Source: Xanthomonas arboricola pv. guizotiae (GTDB taxonomy: Bacteria; Pseudomonadota; Gammaproteobacteria; Xanthomonadales; Xanthomonadaceae). From it: a stretch of DNA of 64,000 bases. Location: positions 29,707 through 93,706 of the forward strand of contig NZ_MDSK01000019.1 of NCBI RefSeq assembly GCF_002940205.1, given 5' to 3'. Positions 33,959 through 42,031 of the stretch are shown here, piece after piece. Below the pieces are notes generated by a model. The model saw only the letters and a list, made by a program, of their open reading frames with translations, was not told where the DNA came from and did no database searches. The translations under genes and the position numbers were made by a program. Every line of letters begins with the position of its first letter. Positions within the stretch are counted from its first letter, which is position 1.

Positions 33959-35329
33959 ATGTCGCAGCTCACCGGTTTTATCGATCCCAACGCCGCAGCC
34001 TTGCCGCTGCATGTGCTCGACCGCGAAGGCTTTGCACGTTGGTGCGCCGAGCAGCCCACGCACGTGCTGTCGTGGGCACAGGCGCAACGGTTCGATGCCG
34101 CGCCGGGCAGCGTGCTGTTGCTACCGGGCGAACAGGGGCTAGCCGGCGCGGTGCTGGGCATCGGCGACCGCGCCGATGCCTACGCCTACGCGCATGCACC
34201 GATGGCGCTGCCGCCGGCCAGCCGCTGGATGCTGGCCAACACGCTGAGCGAGAGCGAACAGGCGCTGCTGCACCTGGGCTGGGGCCTGGGTGCGTACCGC
34301 TTCTCGCGCTACCGCAAGGTACCGCGCGCACCGGCCGAACTGGCCGCCACGCCGACACCGCAGACGCGCGCCTTGATCGAGGCCTGCATCCGCGTGCGCG
34401 ACTGGGTCAATACGCCGACCGAGCACATGGGCCCGCAGCATCTGGAAGAGGCCACGCGCGCACTGGCGCAAACGCACGGCGCCCAGGTCGACGCCATCGT
34501 TGGCGAGCAATTGCTGGCGCAGAACTTCCCCACCATCCACGCGGTCGGGCGCGCCTCGCACCGGGCGCCGCGGCTGATCCAGTTGCAATGGGGCGATGCG
34601 GCGCATCCGCATCTGGTGCTGGTTGGCAAGGGCGTGTGCTTTGACACCGGCGGGCTGGATCTGAAGCCGGCCGATGGCATGCGCAACATGAAGAAGGATA
34701 TGGGCGGCGCGGCGCATGCCTTGGCGCTGGCCGGCCTGGTGATGGCGCAGCAGCTGCCGGTACGACTGACCCTGTTGATTGCCGCGGTGGAAAACGCCGT
34801 CGGCCCGGATGCGTTCCGCCCGGGCGAAGTCATCACCACCCGCGCCGGCGTCACGGTGGAAGTGGACAACACCGATGCCGAAGGCCGCCTGGTGCTGTGC
34901 GATGCACTGAGCTACGCCACCGAGCAGCGCCCCGATCTGATCCTGGATTTCGCAACGCTCACCGGTGCCGCACGCATCGCCTTGGGGCCGGACCTGCCCG
35001 CGCTGTTCGCCAACGACGATGCGCTGGCGCAGGCCTGGCTGCGTGCCGGCGAGCAGACCCGCGACCCGGTCTGGCGCATGCCGCTGTGGCGCCCGTATCT
35101 GCGTTACCTCAACAGCCATGTCGCCGACATGGCCAACGCCGGCTCGCGCATGGCCGGCGCAGTCACCGCCGCGCTGTACCTGGAGCGCTTTGTCGCGCCG
35201 GGCCAGCTATGGGCCCATCTGGACGTGTACGCCTGGAACGACAGCGACCGCCCCGGCCGCCCGGCGGGCGGCGAGGCGCTGGCGCTGCGCTCGGCCTTTG
35301 CGATGCTTCAGCAACGCTACGGCGGCTGA
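33959..35329 (+). CDS. Leucyl aminopeptidase family protein (M17)
   Basis: 456 residues. An N-terminal variable domain (about 1-150) is followed by the two-metal catalytic domain. Conserved segments are LVGKGVCFDTGGLDLKPA (zinc-binding Lys/Asp), MKKDMGGAA, the family signature NTDAEGRLVL, and the C-terminal PAGGEALALR. It removes N-terminal residues from peptides in the cytosol and is probably hexameric. The first domain differs from PepA, so it is nearer PepB or the YpdF-unrelated M17 group. The start is set by GAGGATTTCC. Confidence 0.88.
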   Translation: MSQLTGFIDPNAAALPLHVLDREGFARWCAEQPTHVLSWAQAQRFDAAPGSVLLLPGEQGLAGAVLGIGDRADAYAYAHAPMALPPASRWMLANTLSESEQALLHLGWGLGAYRFSRYRKVPRAPAELAATPTPQTRALIEACIRVRDWVNTPTEHMGPQHLEEATRALAQTHGAQVDAIVGEQLLAQNFPTIHAVGRASHRAPRLIQLQWGDAAHPHLVLVGKGVCFDTGGLDLKPADGMRNMKKDMGGAAHALALAGLVMAQQLPVRLTLLIAAVENAVGPDAFRPGEVITTRAGVTVEVDNTDAEGRLVLCDALSYATEQRPDLILDFATLTGAARIALGPDLPALFANDDALAQAWLRAGEQTRDPVWRMPLWRPYLRYLNSHVADMANAGSRMAGAVTAALYLERFVAPGQLWAHLDVYAWNDSDRPGRPAGGEALALRSAFAMLQQRYGG

Positions 35330-35385
35330 GCTCGCCGCGCACGCAACGCGTGCGGGCCATCAACACGCGCCTCAAGTCGCGCCGG

Positions 35386-36141
35386 TCATCCCTGGCTGCG
35401 CAGCAACGGCGCGATCGTGCGCATGCGTGTCTGCGTCGCCGGGCCGACCAGCGCAAACGCGGTCTCGCCTTCGGCCCAGTATTGCGCCAGTAGACGGCCA
35501 TCGCGCCGTTCGCCGGTAGGCATCGGCCCGCTACGTGGACGCAGATACAGACCGATACGCGCGCCGTCGGCATCGCTGTAGACCAGCATCGCTGCCGCGC
35601 CTTCGGGCGTGGAAAGCAGCTGCCCGCCGCGCAGCACATAGCCCTGCGCGCGCAGATCCGGCACCACACCGGCATTGCCGAAATGCGTGCGCAACCACGG
35701 CTCCAACTCCGCGCGGCGCCGCACGTCCAACATAACGCCCGGGTGCGCGTCGGTATCGGCAAACAGGCGGTAGGCAGCCACCGCATCGGCCATCGGCACG
35801 CGCTGGCTGGCGAACCGGCTCTCGCGCAACTGCCAGCCCAGCCCGGTGCCCAGACCCAGCGCCAGCACGCAGCTGGCGGCCATGGCAGAGATGGCCCGGC
35901 GGCGCTGCTGCAGGCCACGGCGAATCGCCGCAGGCGTCAGCGCCAGCGTGGCGATCTCCGGCTCCAGGCCGGCGTGCGCGGCGCGCAGCGCTTCGGCATC
36001 GCGTTTCCAGCCGGCCACGCGCGCGGCCTGCGCCGGGTGCGCCTGCAACCAGGCGGCCACCGCTGCGCATTGCTCCGGCTCCAGCCGGCCATCGACATAG
36101 GCGTGCAGTGCGTGTTCGTCAGGCGGCGGCGTGCTGCTCAT
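35386..36141 (-). CDS. Membrane anti-sigma factor
   Basis: 251 residues. The N-terminal cytoplasmic anti-sigma part (HALHAYVDGRLEPEQCAAVA, about 9-28) lacks the zinc HxxxCxxC motif. One transmembrane helix follows (AISAMAASCVLALGLGTGLG, about 83-102), then a periplasmic domain of about 145 residues ending MRTIAPLLRSQG. The gene overlaps the ECF sigma gene by ATGA, the usual sigma/anti-sigma arrangement. It is expected to hold the sigma factor at the membrane until a periplasmic, perhaps oxidative, signal. Confidence 0.85.
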   Translation of the reverse strand: MSSTPPPDEHALHAYVDGRLEPEQCAAVAAWLQAHPAQAARVAGWKRDAEALRAAHAGLEPEIATLALTPAAIRRGLQQRRRAISAMAASCVLALGLGTGLGWQLRESRFASQRVPMADAVAAYRLFADTDAHPGVMLDVRRRAELEPWLRTHFGNAGVVPDLRAQGYVLRGGQLLSTPEGAAAMLVYSDADGARIGLYLRPRSGPMPTGERRDGRLLAQYWAEGETAFALVGPATQTRMRTIAPLLRSQG

Positions 36142-36653
36142 TTCAGGATCCTCAATGCAGGTGCGTGGTTCACATGCCCTTCGTTCAATGCGCGCAGGCG
36201 TTCGCGCGCACGCGACAGCCGCGACATCACCGTGCCGATCGGGATGCCGAGGGTGTCGGCCACCTCGCGGTAGCTGAAACCCTCCACGCTGACCAGGAGC
36301 AGCAAGGCGCGCTGTTCCGGCGGCAGCAACGCCAGGCTGGCCAGCATGGCGCGGCCGTCGTGCACCTGCTCGGCCGATGCGGACCGGCTGGGCTGCTGCG
36401 GCGCGAACAGGCCCACCACGCGCTGCCAGCGCGCCGCGCGGCGCTGCCCGTCCAGAAACTGCCGGTACAGGATGGCGAACAGCCACGGCTGCAGGGCCTC
36501 GGCGGTATGGCGGCTGCGCCAACGCCGCAGCGCACGTTCCAGCGTGGCCTGCACCAGGTCGTCGGCGCTGGCGGGCTCGCCGCTCAGCGAGCGCGCGAAG
36601 CGACGCAGCGCCGGCAGCACCGCACGCAGTTGGTCATCGTCCAGAGCATCCAT
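36138..36653 (-). CDS. ECF-type RNA polymerase sigma factor
   Basis: 171 residues from ATG 36653 (MDALDDDQLRAVLP), or 179 from ATG 36677. Sigma-2 region (SADDLVQATLERAL, about 30-43) and sigma-4 region (LLPPEQRALLLLVSVEGFSY, IPIGTVMSRLSRARERLR) are both present. I prefer the shorter start because the -10 of its own promoter (36683-36687) would put the transcript start at about 36676. The divergent catalase/b561 operon carries the same promoter, so this sigma factor probably drives both. Confidence 0.88.
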   Translation of the reverse strand: MDALDDDQLRAVLPALRRFARSLSGEPASADDLVQATLERALRRWRSRHTAEALQPWLFAILYRQFLDGQRRAARWQRVVGLFAPQQPSRSASAEQVHDGRAMLASLALLPPEQRALLLLVSVEGFSYREVADTLGIPIGTVMSRLSRARERLRALNEGHVNHAPALRILK

Positions 36654-36682
36654 CGGCAGGTTTGGTGGTGGCATCACACGGT

Positions 36683-36709
36683 AGACGCGCTGGAGCGTGG
36701 ACTATTCCC
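36683..36709 (-). promoter_or_regulatory. ECF promoter of the sigma/anti-sigma operon
   Basis: On the minus strand GGGAATA (36709-36703), 15 bases, then CGTCT (36687-36683). The -35/-10 layout is typical of ECF promoters (GGAA at -35, CGTC at -10) and equals the divergent promoter at 36747-36773 base for base in both boxes and in spacing. Suggests autoregulation. Confidence 0.75.
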
Positions 36710-36746
36710 ACGTTCGATGCGCGTGCCGCAACGCCTGGGCGATCAC

Positions 36747-36773
36747 GGGAATAAGTCGGCCTGCACGTCGTCT
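36747..36773 (+). promoter_or_regulatory. ECF promoter of the catalase-like/cytochrome b561 operon
   Basis: GGGAATA (36747-36753), 15-base spacer, CGTCT (36769-36773), about 43 bases before the start codon at 36816. Identical to the promoter of the adjacent sigma gene on the other strand, so the divergent operon is the probable regulon. Confidence 0.75.
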
Positions 36774-36815
36774 CACTGCATCGACCACTCACCGCACCGG
36801 CCCCTGGAGCCAGCC

Positions 36816-37913
36816 ATGACCTTGCCACCTCCTTCCCCACCGCCACAGCATGGACGCGTTCGCGTGGCGCCCTTGCTGGGGATCGCCGCGATTGCCGGCG
36901 GCCTGGCGGTTGCGTTCGCCTGGACCGCCGGCTGGATCGGTGGCGACCGGCTCACCGCCGCGCGCATGACCGACACCATCGAAGCCAGCGGGCCGCCGCA
37001 TCCGGGCTTTCGCCGCGCGCACACCAAGGGCGTGTGTGTGAGCGGGGAATTCAAGGCCAGCGGCAAGGCCACCTGGCTGTCGTCGGCACGCATCTTCAGC
37101 CAGGCCAGCACGCCGGTGCTCGGGCGTCTGTCGATCGGCGGTGGCGACCCGCATGGCGCCGATGGTGCGGCACGCGTACGCAGCATGGCATTGCTGTTGC
37201 GCAGCGACGACGGGCAGGAATGGCGCACCGCGATGAACAGTTTTCCGTTCTTCGTGGTGGCCACGCCGGCCGGTTTCCAGGCATTGAACGTGGCCTCCAG
37301 GCCGGACCCGGCCACCGGCAAGCCCGACCCGGCCAAGCTGGCCGCGTTCGGCAAGCAGTATCCGGAAGCAGCCAAGTTCGAGCAGTGGGCCAAGACCGCA
37401 CCGTGGTCCAACAGCTGGGCCAACACGCAATACAACGGGGTGAATGCGTTCCGCGCGATTGCCGCCGATGGACGCGAGCGCTACATCCGCTGGTCGATGC
37501 GTCCGCATACCCCGTTCCAGGAACTCAGTGCTGAACAGCGCGCGCAGGCCGATGGCGATTTTCTCGCCACCGATCTGGACACGCGCCTGGCGCAGGGGCC
37601 GCTGCGCTGGGACCTGGTGCTGACCATGGCCGAGCCGGGCGATGCGGTGGACGATCCCTCGCAGCCGTGGCCGGAAGGCCGCAAGCAGATCGTCGCCGGC
37701 ACGGTGTCGATCGACCACGCCGAGCCGCAGGCCACCGGCCCGTGCCGCGACCTGAACTACGACCCGCTGATCCTGCCCAAGGGCATCGCCGGATCCAACG
37801 ACCCGATCCTGGCGGCGCGTTCGTCGGTGTATGCGCAATCGTTCAACCGGCGCGAGCACGAGATCGCCAATGGCACGGGCAGCGCCGCCACCGGCAAGGG
37901 AGGACGCCAATGA
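36816..37913 (+). CDS. Catalase-family heme peroxidase (SrpA-like), membrane-anchored
   Basis: 365 residues. One N-terminal transmembrane helix (LLGIAAIAGGLAVAFAWTAG, about 19-38) precedes a minimal catalase domain. The distal His is in GFRRAHTKGVCVSGEF, the Asn/Phe region is MNSFPFFVVATP, and the proximal heme Tyr is in RSSVYAQSFNRRE. It is shorter than classical catalases (about 480+), as in the SrpA group that acts as a peroxidase. It is coupled by ATGA to a cytochrome b561 gene and preceded by an ECF promoter. A periplasmic peroxidase fed by quinol through b561 is plausible. Confidence 0.85.
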   Translation: MTLPPPSPPPQHGRVRVAPLLGIAAIAGGLAVAFAWTAGWIGGDRLTAARMTDTIEASGPPHPGFRRAHTKGVCVSGEFKASGKATWLSSARIFSQASTPVLGRLSIGGGDPHGADGAARVRSMALLLRSDDGQEWRTAMNSFPFFVVATPAGFQALNVASRPDPATGKPDPAKLAAFGKQYPEAAKFEQWAKTAPWSNSWANTQYNGVNAFRAIAADGRERYIRWSMRPHTPFQELSAEQRAQADGDFLATDLDTRLAQGPLRWDLVLTMAEPGDAVDDPSQPWPEGRKQIVAGTVSIDHAEPQATGPCRDLNYDPLILPKGIAGSNDPILAARSSVYAQSFNRREHEIANGTGSAATGKGGRQ

Positions 37914-38452
37914 GCAGCCATACCCACTTCAACTTGCCCGCACGCGTGCTGCATTGGTTGATGGCCGCGATGATCCTGACCATGCTGTTCGTCGGCGTGG
38001 GCATGGTGGCGTCGGTGACGCAGCGGCCGTGGTTGATCGATCTGCATCGCCCCTTGGGCATTGCGATCCTGATCCTGGCGGTGCTGCGCCTGATCAATCG
38101 CCTGCGCAACCGCCCGCCGCCGCTGCCGGCCGACCTGCCGGCCTGGCAGAAGGCCGCGGCGACCGCTTCGCACTGGTTGTTGTATGCGCTGATGCTGGGC
38201 ATGCCGTTGATCGGCTGGGCGATGCTGTCGGCCGGCGCTTATCCGGTCGTGCTGTGGCCGGGTGCCCAGTTGCCGCCGATCGCGCCGCATGACCCAGCAC
38301 TCTACGCCTGGTTGCGCAGCGCGCACGGCTGGTTGGCGTACCTGTTGTTCGCCACCGTGCTGGGCCATCTGAGCGCGGCGCTGTTCCATGCCTGGGTACG
38401 CCGCGATGGCGTGTTTTCCAGCATGGCGCGTGGCGGGCGGTCTGCGCGTTGA
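37910..38452 (+). CDS. Cytochrome b561
   Basis: 180 residues with four transmembrane helices (about 13-33, 47-65, 88-110, 143-163). The histidines expected to hold two b-type hemes are in RVLHWLMA, DLHRPLG, ASHWLLYA and SAHGWLAYL. It moves electrons from the quinol pool to a periplasmic acceptor, here probably the catalase-like protein encoded immediately upstream (ATGA overlap). Length fits the bacterial cytochrome b561 family. Confidence 0.9.
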   Translation: MSSHTHFNLPARVLHWLMAAMILTMLFVGVGMVASVTQRPWLIDLHRPLGIAILILAVLRLINRLRNRPPPLPADLPAWQKAAATASHWLLYALMLGMPLIGWAMLSAGAYPVVLWPGAQLPPIAPHDPALYAWLRSAHGWLAYLLFATVLGHLSAALFHAWVRRDGVFSSMARGGRSAR

Positions 38453-38467
38453 TGGATGGGTGTCGGC

Positions 38468-38894
38468 TCCCTTCTCCCCTCGGGAGAAGGTGCCCCGCAG
38501 GGGCGGATGCGGGTGCGGGCGAAGCATCGGGTTGACCACCGTCTAGAATGGCGTTGCCGCGTACCCTCACCCCAACCCCGGCTCCGCGCCCCGGCCCGCG
38601 TTTGCGACGCGGGCGCTCCAAGGCACGCGCGCCAGTGGCGCGCAAACCGTGCCTTCTCGCCCCGCAGGGAGAGGGGCTTTGGTTTCCCTTCTCCCGTCGG
38701 GAGAAGGTGCCCCGCAGGGGCGGATGGGGGTGCGGGCGAAGCATCGGGTTCGCCGCCGTCTGGAGTGGCGTTGCCGCGTACCCTCACCCCAACCCCGGCT
38801 CCGCGCCCCGGCCCGCGTTTGCGACGCGGGCGCTCCAAGGCACGCGCGCCAGTGGCGCGCAAACCGTGCCTTCTCGCCCCGCAGGGAGAGGGGC
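38468..38894. repeat. Tandem duplication (period 217 bp) of the dispersed GGGAGAAGG repeat
   Basis: Two head-to-tail copies fill the gap between cytochrome b561 and the ThuA-like gene. Each runs from CCTTCTCCC..GGGAGAAGG through CCTCACCCCAACCCCGGCTC and GCGACGCGGGCGCTCCAAGG to GCAGGGAGAGGGGCT. The copies differ at only a few sites (for example TTGACCACC versus TTCGCCGCC), so the duplication is recent. Confidence 0.9.
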
Positions 38895-38900
38895 TAGTGC

Positions 38901-39689
38901 TTAACGCTGGCGTTTTGACTTGGCCGCTGGCGCGGATGCTTCGATGCCCTTGCCGGTGGCGGCCCAGTAAATCCCGCCGTACAGATGCTCAAGATAACGT
39001 GGGTCGTTGTAGGCCTCGGCCAGGTGGCCGAGCGCGGTGGCGAACACGCGGCCGCCTTCGAAGTGGTGGTACCAGGCCACCGGGTGCTGCTTGCCCATGC
39101 CCTTGGCGACCTGGCCCGGCCAGATCAGCGTGGGGTCGTAGCTGGTTTCGTCCACCGTCATCAGCGTGACCAGGTCGTCGCTGTACGGCGGATCGTATTC
39201 GTACCATTCGTCGGTCCACACCCAGCGCGCGGGCAGGCCGGCAGTGGCCGGGAAGTTGGCGTCCACCACGTCGACCATCGCGGTCTGCATGTACGGATGG
39301 GTGCGGAACGAGCGGCCGATCAGGTGGTCGTACCATTCCCAGTCACCGCGCTTGATCGCAAACGCCTTGTGCACCGCCACCACGCCGCCGCCGTTGCGCA
39401 CGTAGGTCTGAAAGTTCGCACGCTGCGTGGGATCCAGATCGGTGGCCGGCGTATTGAGCAGCACGATCGCCGCATATTGCGATAGATCGCCATCGAAGGC
39501 CTTGGCATTCCACGCCCACACCACCTCGACATAATGCTTGCGCGCCATCGCTTCGAACTGCGGCTTGGCGACCGGGATATAGTCGTGGTGATACTGGTTG
39601 GGAATCGCCGCCACCAGGATCTTGAACTGCTCGGCAGACGCGTTGCATGCGCACACCATCAGCAGGCCCAACAGCCACAGGGATTTCAT
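38901..39689 (-). CDS. Secreted ThuA-like domain protein
   Basis: 262 residues. The signal peptide (MKSLWLLGLLMVCACNASAE) is followed by a ThuA/type-1 glutamine-amidotransferase-like fold. Segments are FKILVAAIPNQYHHDYIPVA, VLLNTPATDLD, VAVHKAF and WTDEWYEYD, then GRVFATALGHLAEAY at the end. The GATase nucleophile Cys is not in place, as in ThuA proteins generally. Such proteins are linked to trehalose or other sugar use, but the reaction is not known. It lies alone beside the tandem repeat. Confidence 0.8.
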   Translation of the reverse strand: MKSLWLLGLLMVCACNASAEQFKILVAAIPNQYHHDYIPVAKPQFEAMARKHYVEVVWAWNAKAFDGDLSQYAAIVLLNTPATDLDPTQRANFQTYVRNGGGVVAVHKAFAIKRGDWEWYDHLIGRSFRTHPYMQTAMVDVVDANFPATAGLPARWVWTDEWYEYDPPYSDDLVTLMTVDETSYDPTLIWPGQVAKGMGKQHPVAWYHHFEGGRVFATALGHLAEAYNDPRYLEHLYGGIYWAATGKGIEASAPAAKSKRQR

Positions 39690-39858
39690 GCCGTTCGCTC
39701 GCAGGGATCGTTCTGGCCCGGCAGTGTACCCGCGCCTGCAGGGCATGCTTTTCGCCTTATTTGGAATAGCTGTTCGCTGCGGCAGTGCACATCCGATGCG
39801 CAGCCCATGCCACCCCGTGCTGCGCCCGCTGACAACGCAACGCGCCTGCCTCACTGGT

Positions 39859-40461
39859 TCACAGCCAGCCTTTCTGCCGCGCCAGCCGATACGCTTCGAT
39901 GCGATTGGCCACGCCCAGCTTGCCGATGCATTCGGACAGGTAATTGCGCACCGTGCCATGCGACAACTGCAACTGCTGCGCGATCTCGCTGGCCGAGCGA
40001 CCTTCGCCGGCCAGCCGCAACACCGTGCGCTCGCGCTCGCTCAAGGGATCAGCTTCGACCCAGGCGTCCAGCGCCAGTTGCGGGTCGATCACCCGCCCGC
40101 CACGCTGCACCTGACGCAGGGCGCCGACCAGTTGTTCGGCCGGCGCGTCCTTGAGCAGATACGCCGCCACACCGGCATCCAGCGCGCGGCGTAGAAATCC
40201 CGGGCGGGCGAAGGTGGTGACGATCATCACCCGCAGCGGCAGTGCCTGGCGCTGGATGCGCTGGGCCAGCTCTAAACCGGTCAGGCCAGGCATTTCGATA
40301 TCGGTGATCAGCACGTCCGGCTGCAGGCGTTGCAGCTCGCGCCAGGCAGTTTCGCCATCGCCTGCGCTGCCGACCACCTCGATATCGTCTTCCAGCCCAA
40401 GCAAGGCGACCAACGCGCCACGCAGCAGCGCCTGGTCTTCGGCCAACAACACCCGGATCAT
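39859..40461 (-). CDS. NarL/LuxR-type response regulator (DesR-like)
   Basis: 200 residues. The receiver domain has phosphoacceptor Asp54 (LITDIEMPG), Thr/Ser in VTTFARPG and Lys in AYLLKDAP. The LuxR HTH (about 140-195) is LSERERTVLRLAGEGRSASE followed by IAQQLQLSHGTVRNYLSECI. It is the partner of the kinase encoded 91 bases upstream on the same strand. The divergent ABC exporter operon with a palindrome in between is the most likely target. Confidence 0.9.
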   Translation of the reverse strand: MIRVLLAEDQALLRGALVALLGLEDDIEVVGSAGDGETAWRELQRLQPDVLITDIEMPGLTGLELAQRIQRQALPLRVMIVTTFARPGFLRRALDAGVAAYLLKDAPAEQLVGALRQVQRGGRVIDPQLALDAWVEADPLSERERTVLRLAGEGRSASEIAQQLQLSHGTVRNYLSECIGKLGVANRIEAYRLARQKGWL

Positions 40462-40519
40462 CGCGCGCGCTCATATGCAGACAACGGTGGCGCACGATAG
40501 CAGCGCTTGGGCCCGCCGT

Positions 40520-40535
40520 GCATTGCGTGCAATGC
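40520..40535 (-). other. Hairpin between the kinase and regulator genes
   Basis: GCATTGC, loop GT, GCAATGC form a perfect 7-bp stem in the 91-bp gap between kinase stop and regulator start. It could stabilise or attenuate the downstream part of the transcript. No T-run follows. Confidence 0.35.
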
Positions 40536-40552
40536 GGTGGACGTGTGCGCGA

Positions 40553-41740
40553 TCAGCGCGACGGTGGCAGCAGCGGCACCGGCAAGGGCGGCTGCGCCGT
40601 CGCCAGCGTGGGCTGCGGCAACGGCACGCTGGCGCGCAGGCGCATGCCGCGCGGCAGCGCTTCCACTTCCAGCGCGCCGCCCAGGCCGTGCAGGCGTGTG
40701 CGCATGCCGTCCAGGCCATTGCCGGGCACGATCACCCCGCCACGCCCATCGTCGCTGATGTCCAGCACCGCCTGCTCGCCCTGCGCGCGCAGGCTCACGC
40801 GCATCCGCCTGGCCTGCGCATGCCGTTGCACATTGGTGGCCGCTTCGCGCACCACCAGTGCCAGTGCGGTTTCGTGTTCGGGCGGCAAGGCCAGCGTTTC
40901 CAGTGCGTGTTCCAGCACGATGCCGTCCATCTCCAGCAACACCCGCGCCGACGCCAGCTCGGCCACCAGCCCGGCGGCGCGAATGCCGGTGACCGCACGC
41001 CGCACCTGCGCCAGGGCGTCGCGCGAGATCTGCGCCACCGCATCGATCTCGCCGCGCGCGGCCTGCGGATCGCGCGCGATCAGGCGCGCGGCCAGATCGG
41101 ACTTGAGTGCCACCAGCGACAAGGTGTGGCCGAGCAGATCGTGCAGGTCGCGGCCGATGCGTTCGCGCTCGGCGGTGGCGGCCAGCCGGCGCACTTCGTC
41201 CTGCGACAGGCGCAGCAACGCGTCCTTGCGTTCGTTGATGCTGTACACCGCACCGACACCGGCCATGCCCAGCACCGACACCGGCAGCCACACCAGCGAT
41301 TGCAGGCGCATTCCCAGCCAGTGCGCCCAGCCCAGGTAGAGCACGTTCATCACCACCAGCATCGCGAAGTGCCGCCACAGGGCCTGCCGTGTGGACGGGG
41401 GCAGGCTCAGGCAGGCGAAGACGAAATAGCTGATCCCCGAGGGATACACCGGCAGCAACGCGGCACTGAGCACACCCATCGCCCAGGCGTAGCGATACAG
41501 GGTGCCGCGTGGCGCCAGCAACATGCGCGCATACAGCAGCAGGAAGACCGGATACGACAGCAGGGTGCACAGCAGCCAGGTGCTGTCGTACCCCCGCGGG
41601 GAAAACACCGGCACCACGAACACCCAGCTCGACCACAGCAGATGTACGCCATCCATCCACGGCGACTGGCCCTGCGCCAGCCGCGCGGCAACCTGCGAAT
41701 TGGCGGCGGGACGAAGCCAGGCGGGTAACGACACGCGCAT
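40553..41740 (-). CDS. DesK-like sensor histidine kinase (HisKA_3)
   Basis: 395 residues. Four to six membrane helices lie in the first half (about 40-165), with no large periplasmic domain. The dimerisation helix carries the phosphorylation site RERIGRDLHDLLGHTLSLVA (His about 220), the N-box is LALVVREAATNVQRHA, and the glycine box is ISDDGRGGVIVPGNGLDGMR. Membrane-embedded sensing is typical of DesK (membrane fluidity) and of kinases that watch ABC exporters. I start at ATG 41740 (MRVSLPAWLRP); longer versions run into the divergent promoter. Confidence 0.88.
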   Translation of the reverse strand: MRVSLPAWLRPAANSQVAARLAQGQSPWMDGVHLLWSSWVFVVPVFSPRGYDSTWLLCTLLSYPVFLLLYARMLLAPRGTLYRYAWAMGVLSAALLPVYPSGISYFVFACLSLPPSTRQALWRHFAMLVVMNVLYLGWAHWLGMRLQSLVWLPVSVLGMAGVGAVYSINERKDALLRLSQDEVRRLAATAERERIGRDLHDLLGHTLSLVALKSDLAARLIARDPQAARGEIDAVAQISRDALAQVRRAVTGIRAAGLVAELASARVLLEMDGIVLEHALETLALPPEHETALALVVREAATNVQRHAQARRMRVSLRAQGEQAVLDISDDGRGGVIVPGNGLDGMRTRLHGLGGALEVEALPRGMRLRASVPLPQPTLATAQPPLPVPLLPPSR

Positions 41741-41858
41741 CGGGGTGGGTCCATGTGGGTGATCGGATTCTGCCACTGCCGGACCCGACCGGGCGCCCGA
41801 TGCTGCAGCCTCGCCCATCCTGAAGGGCGCGGCCAGTTGCCGCTGTCATGCACGGCAG

Positions 41859-41872
41859 GTGACAGCTGTCAC
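41859..41872. promoter_or_regulatory. 14-bp perfect palindrome between the two-component pair and the ABC operon
   Basis: GTGACAGCTGTCAC is perfectly symmetric. A further half-site GCTGTCA (41842-41848) makes GCTGTCA...TGACAGC with its left half. It lies in the 291-bp divergent region, 160 bases before the adaptor gene. A LuxR-type regulator dimer is the natural candidate to bind it. Confidence 0.55.
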
Positions 41873-42031
41873 TGGTGGATGCCGCCATCGCGGTCGCATG
41901 CTGCGCAGCACCTGGCAGCAGCGTTGGTCGCGCTACCGTTCGTCGCCGCAACCGCATTGGTGACTTCCGGCAGCTTGCGGCGCCGCCCGCGGCCGGTCAC
42001 ATTTTCGCGCAGCATCCCGTCCTGGTCATCG

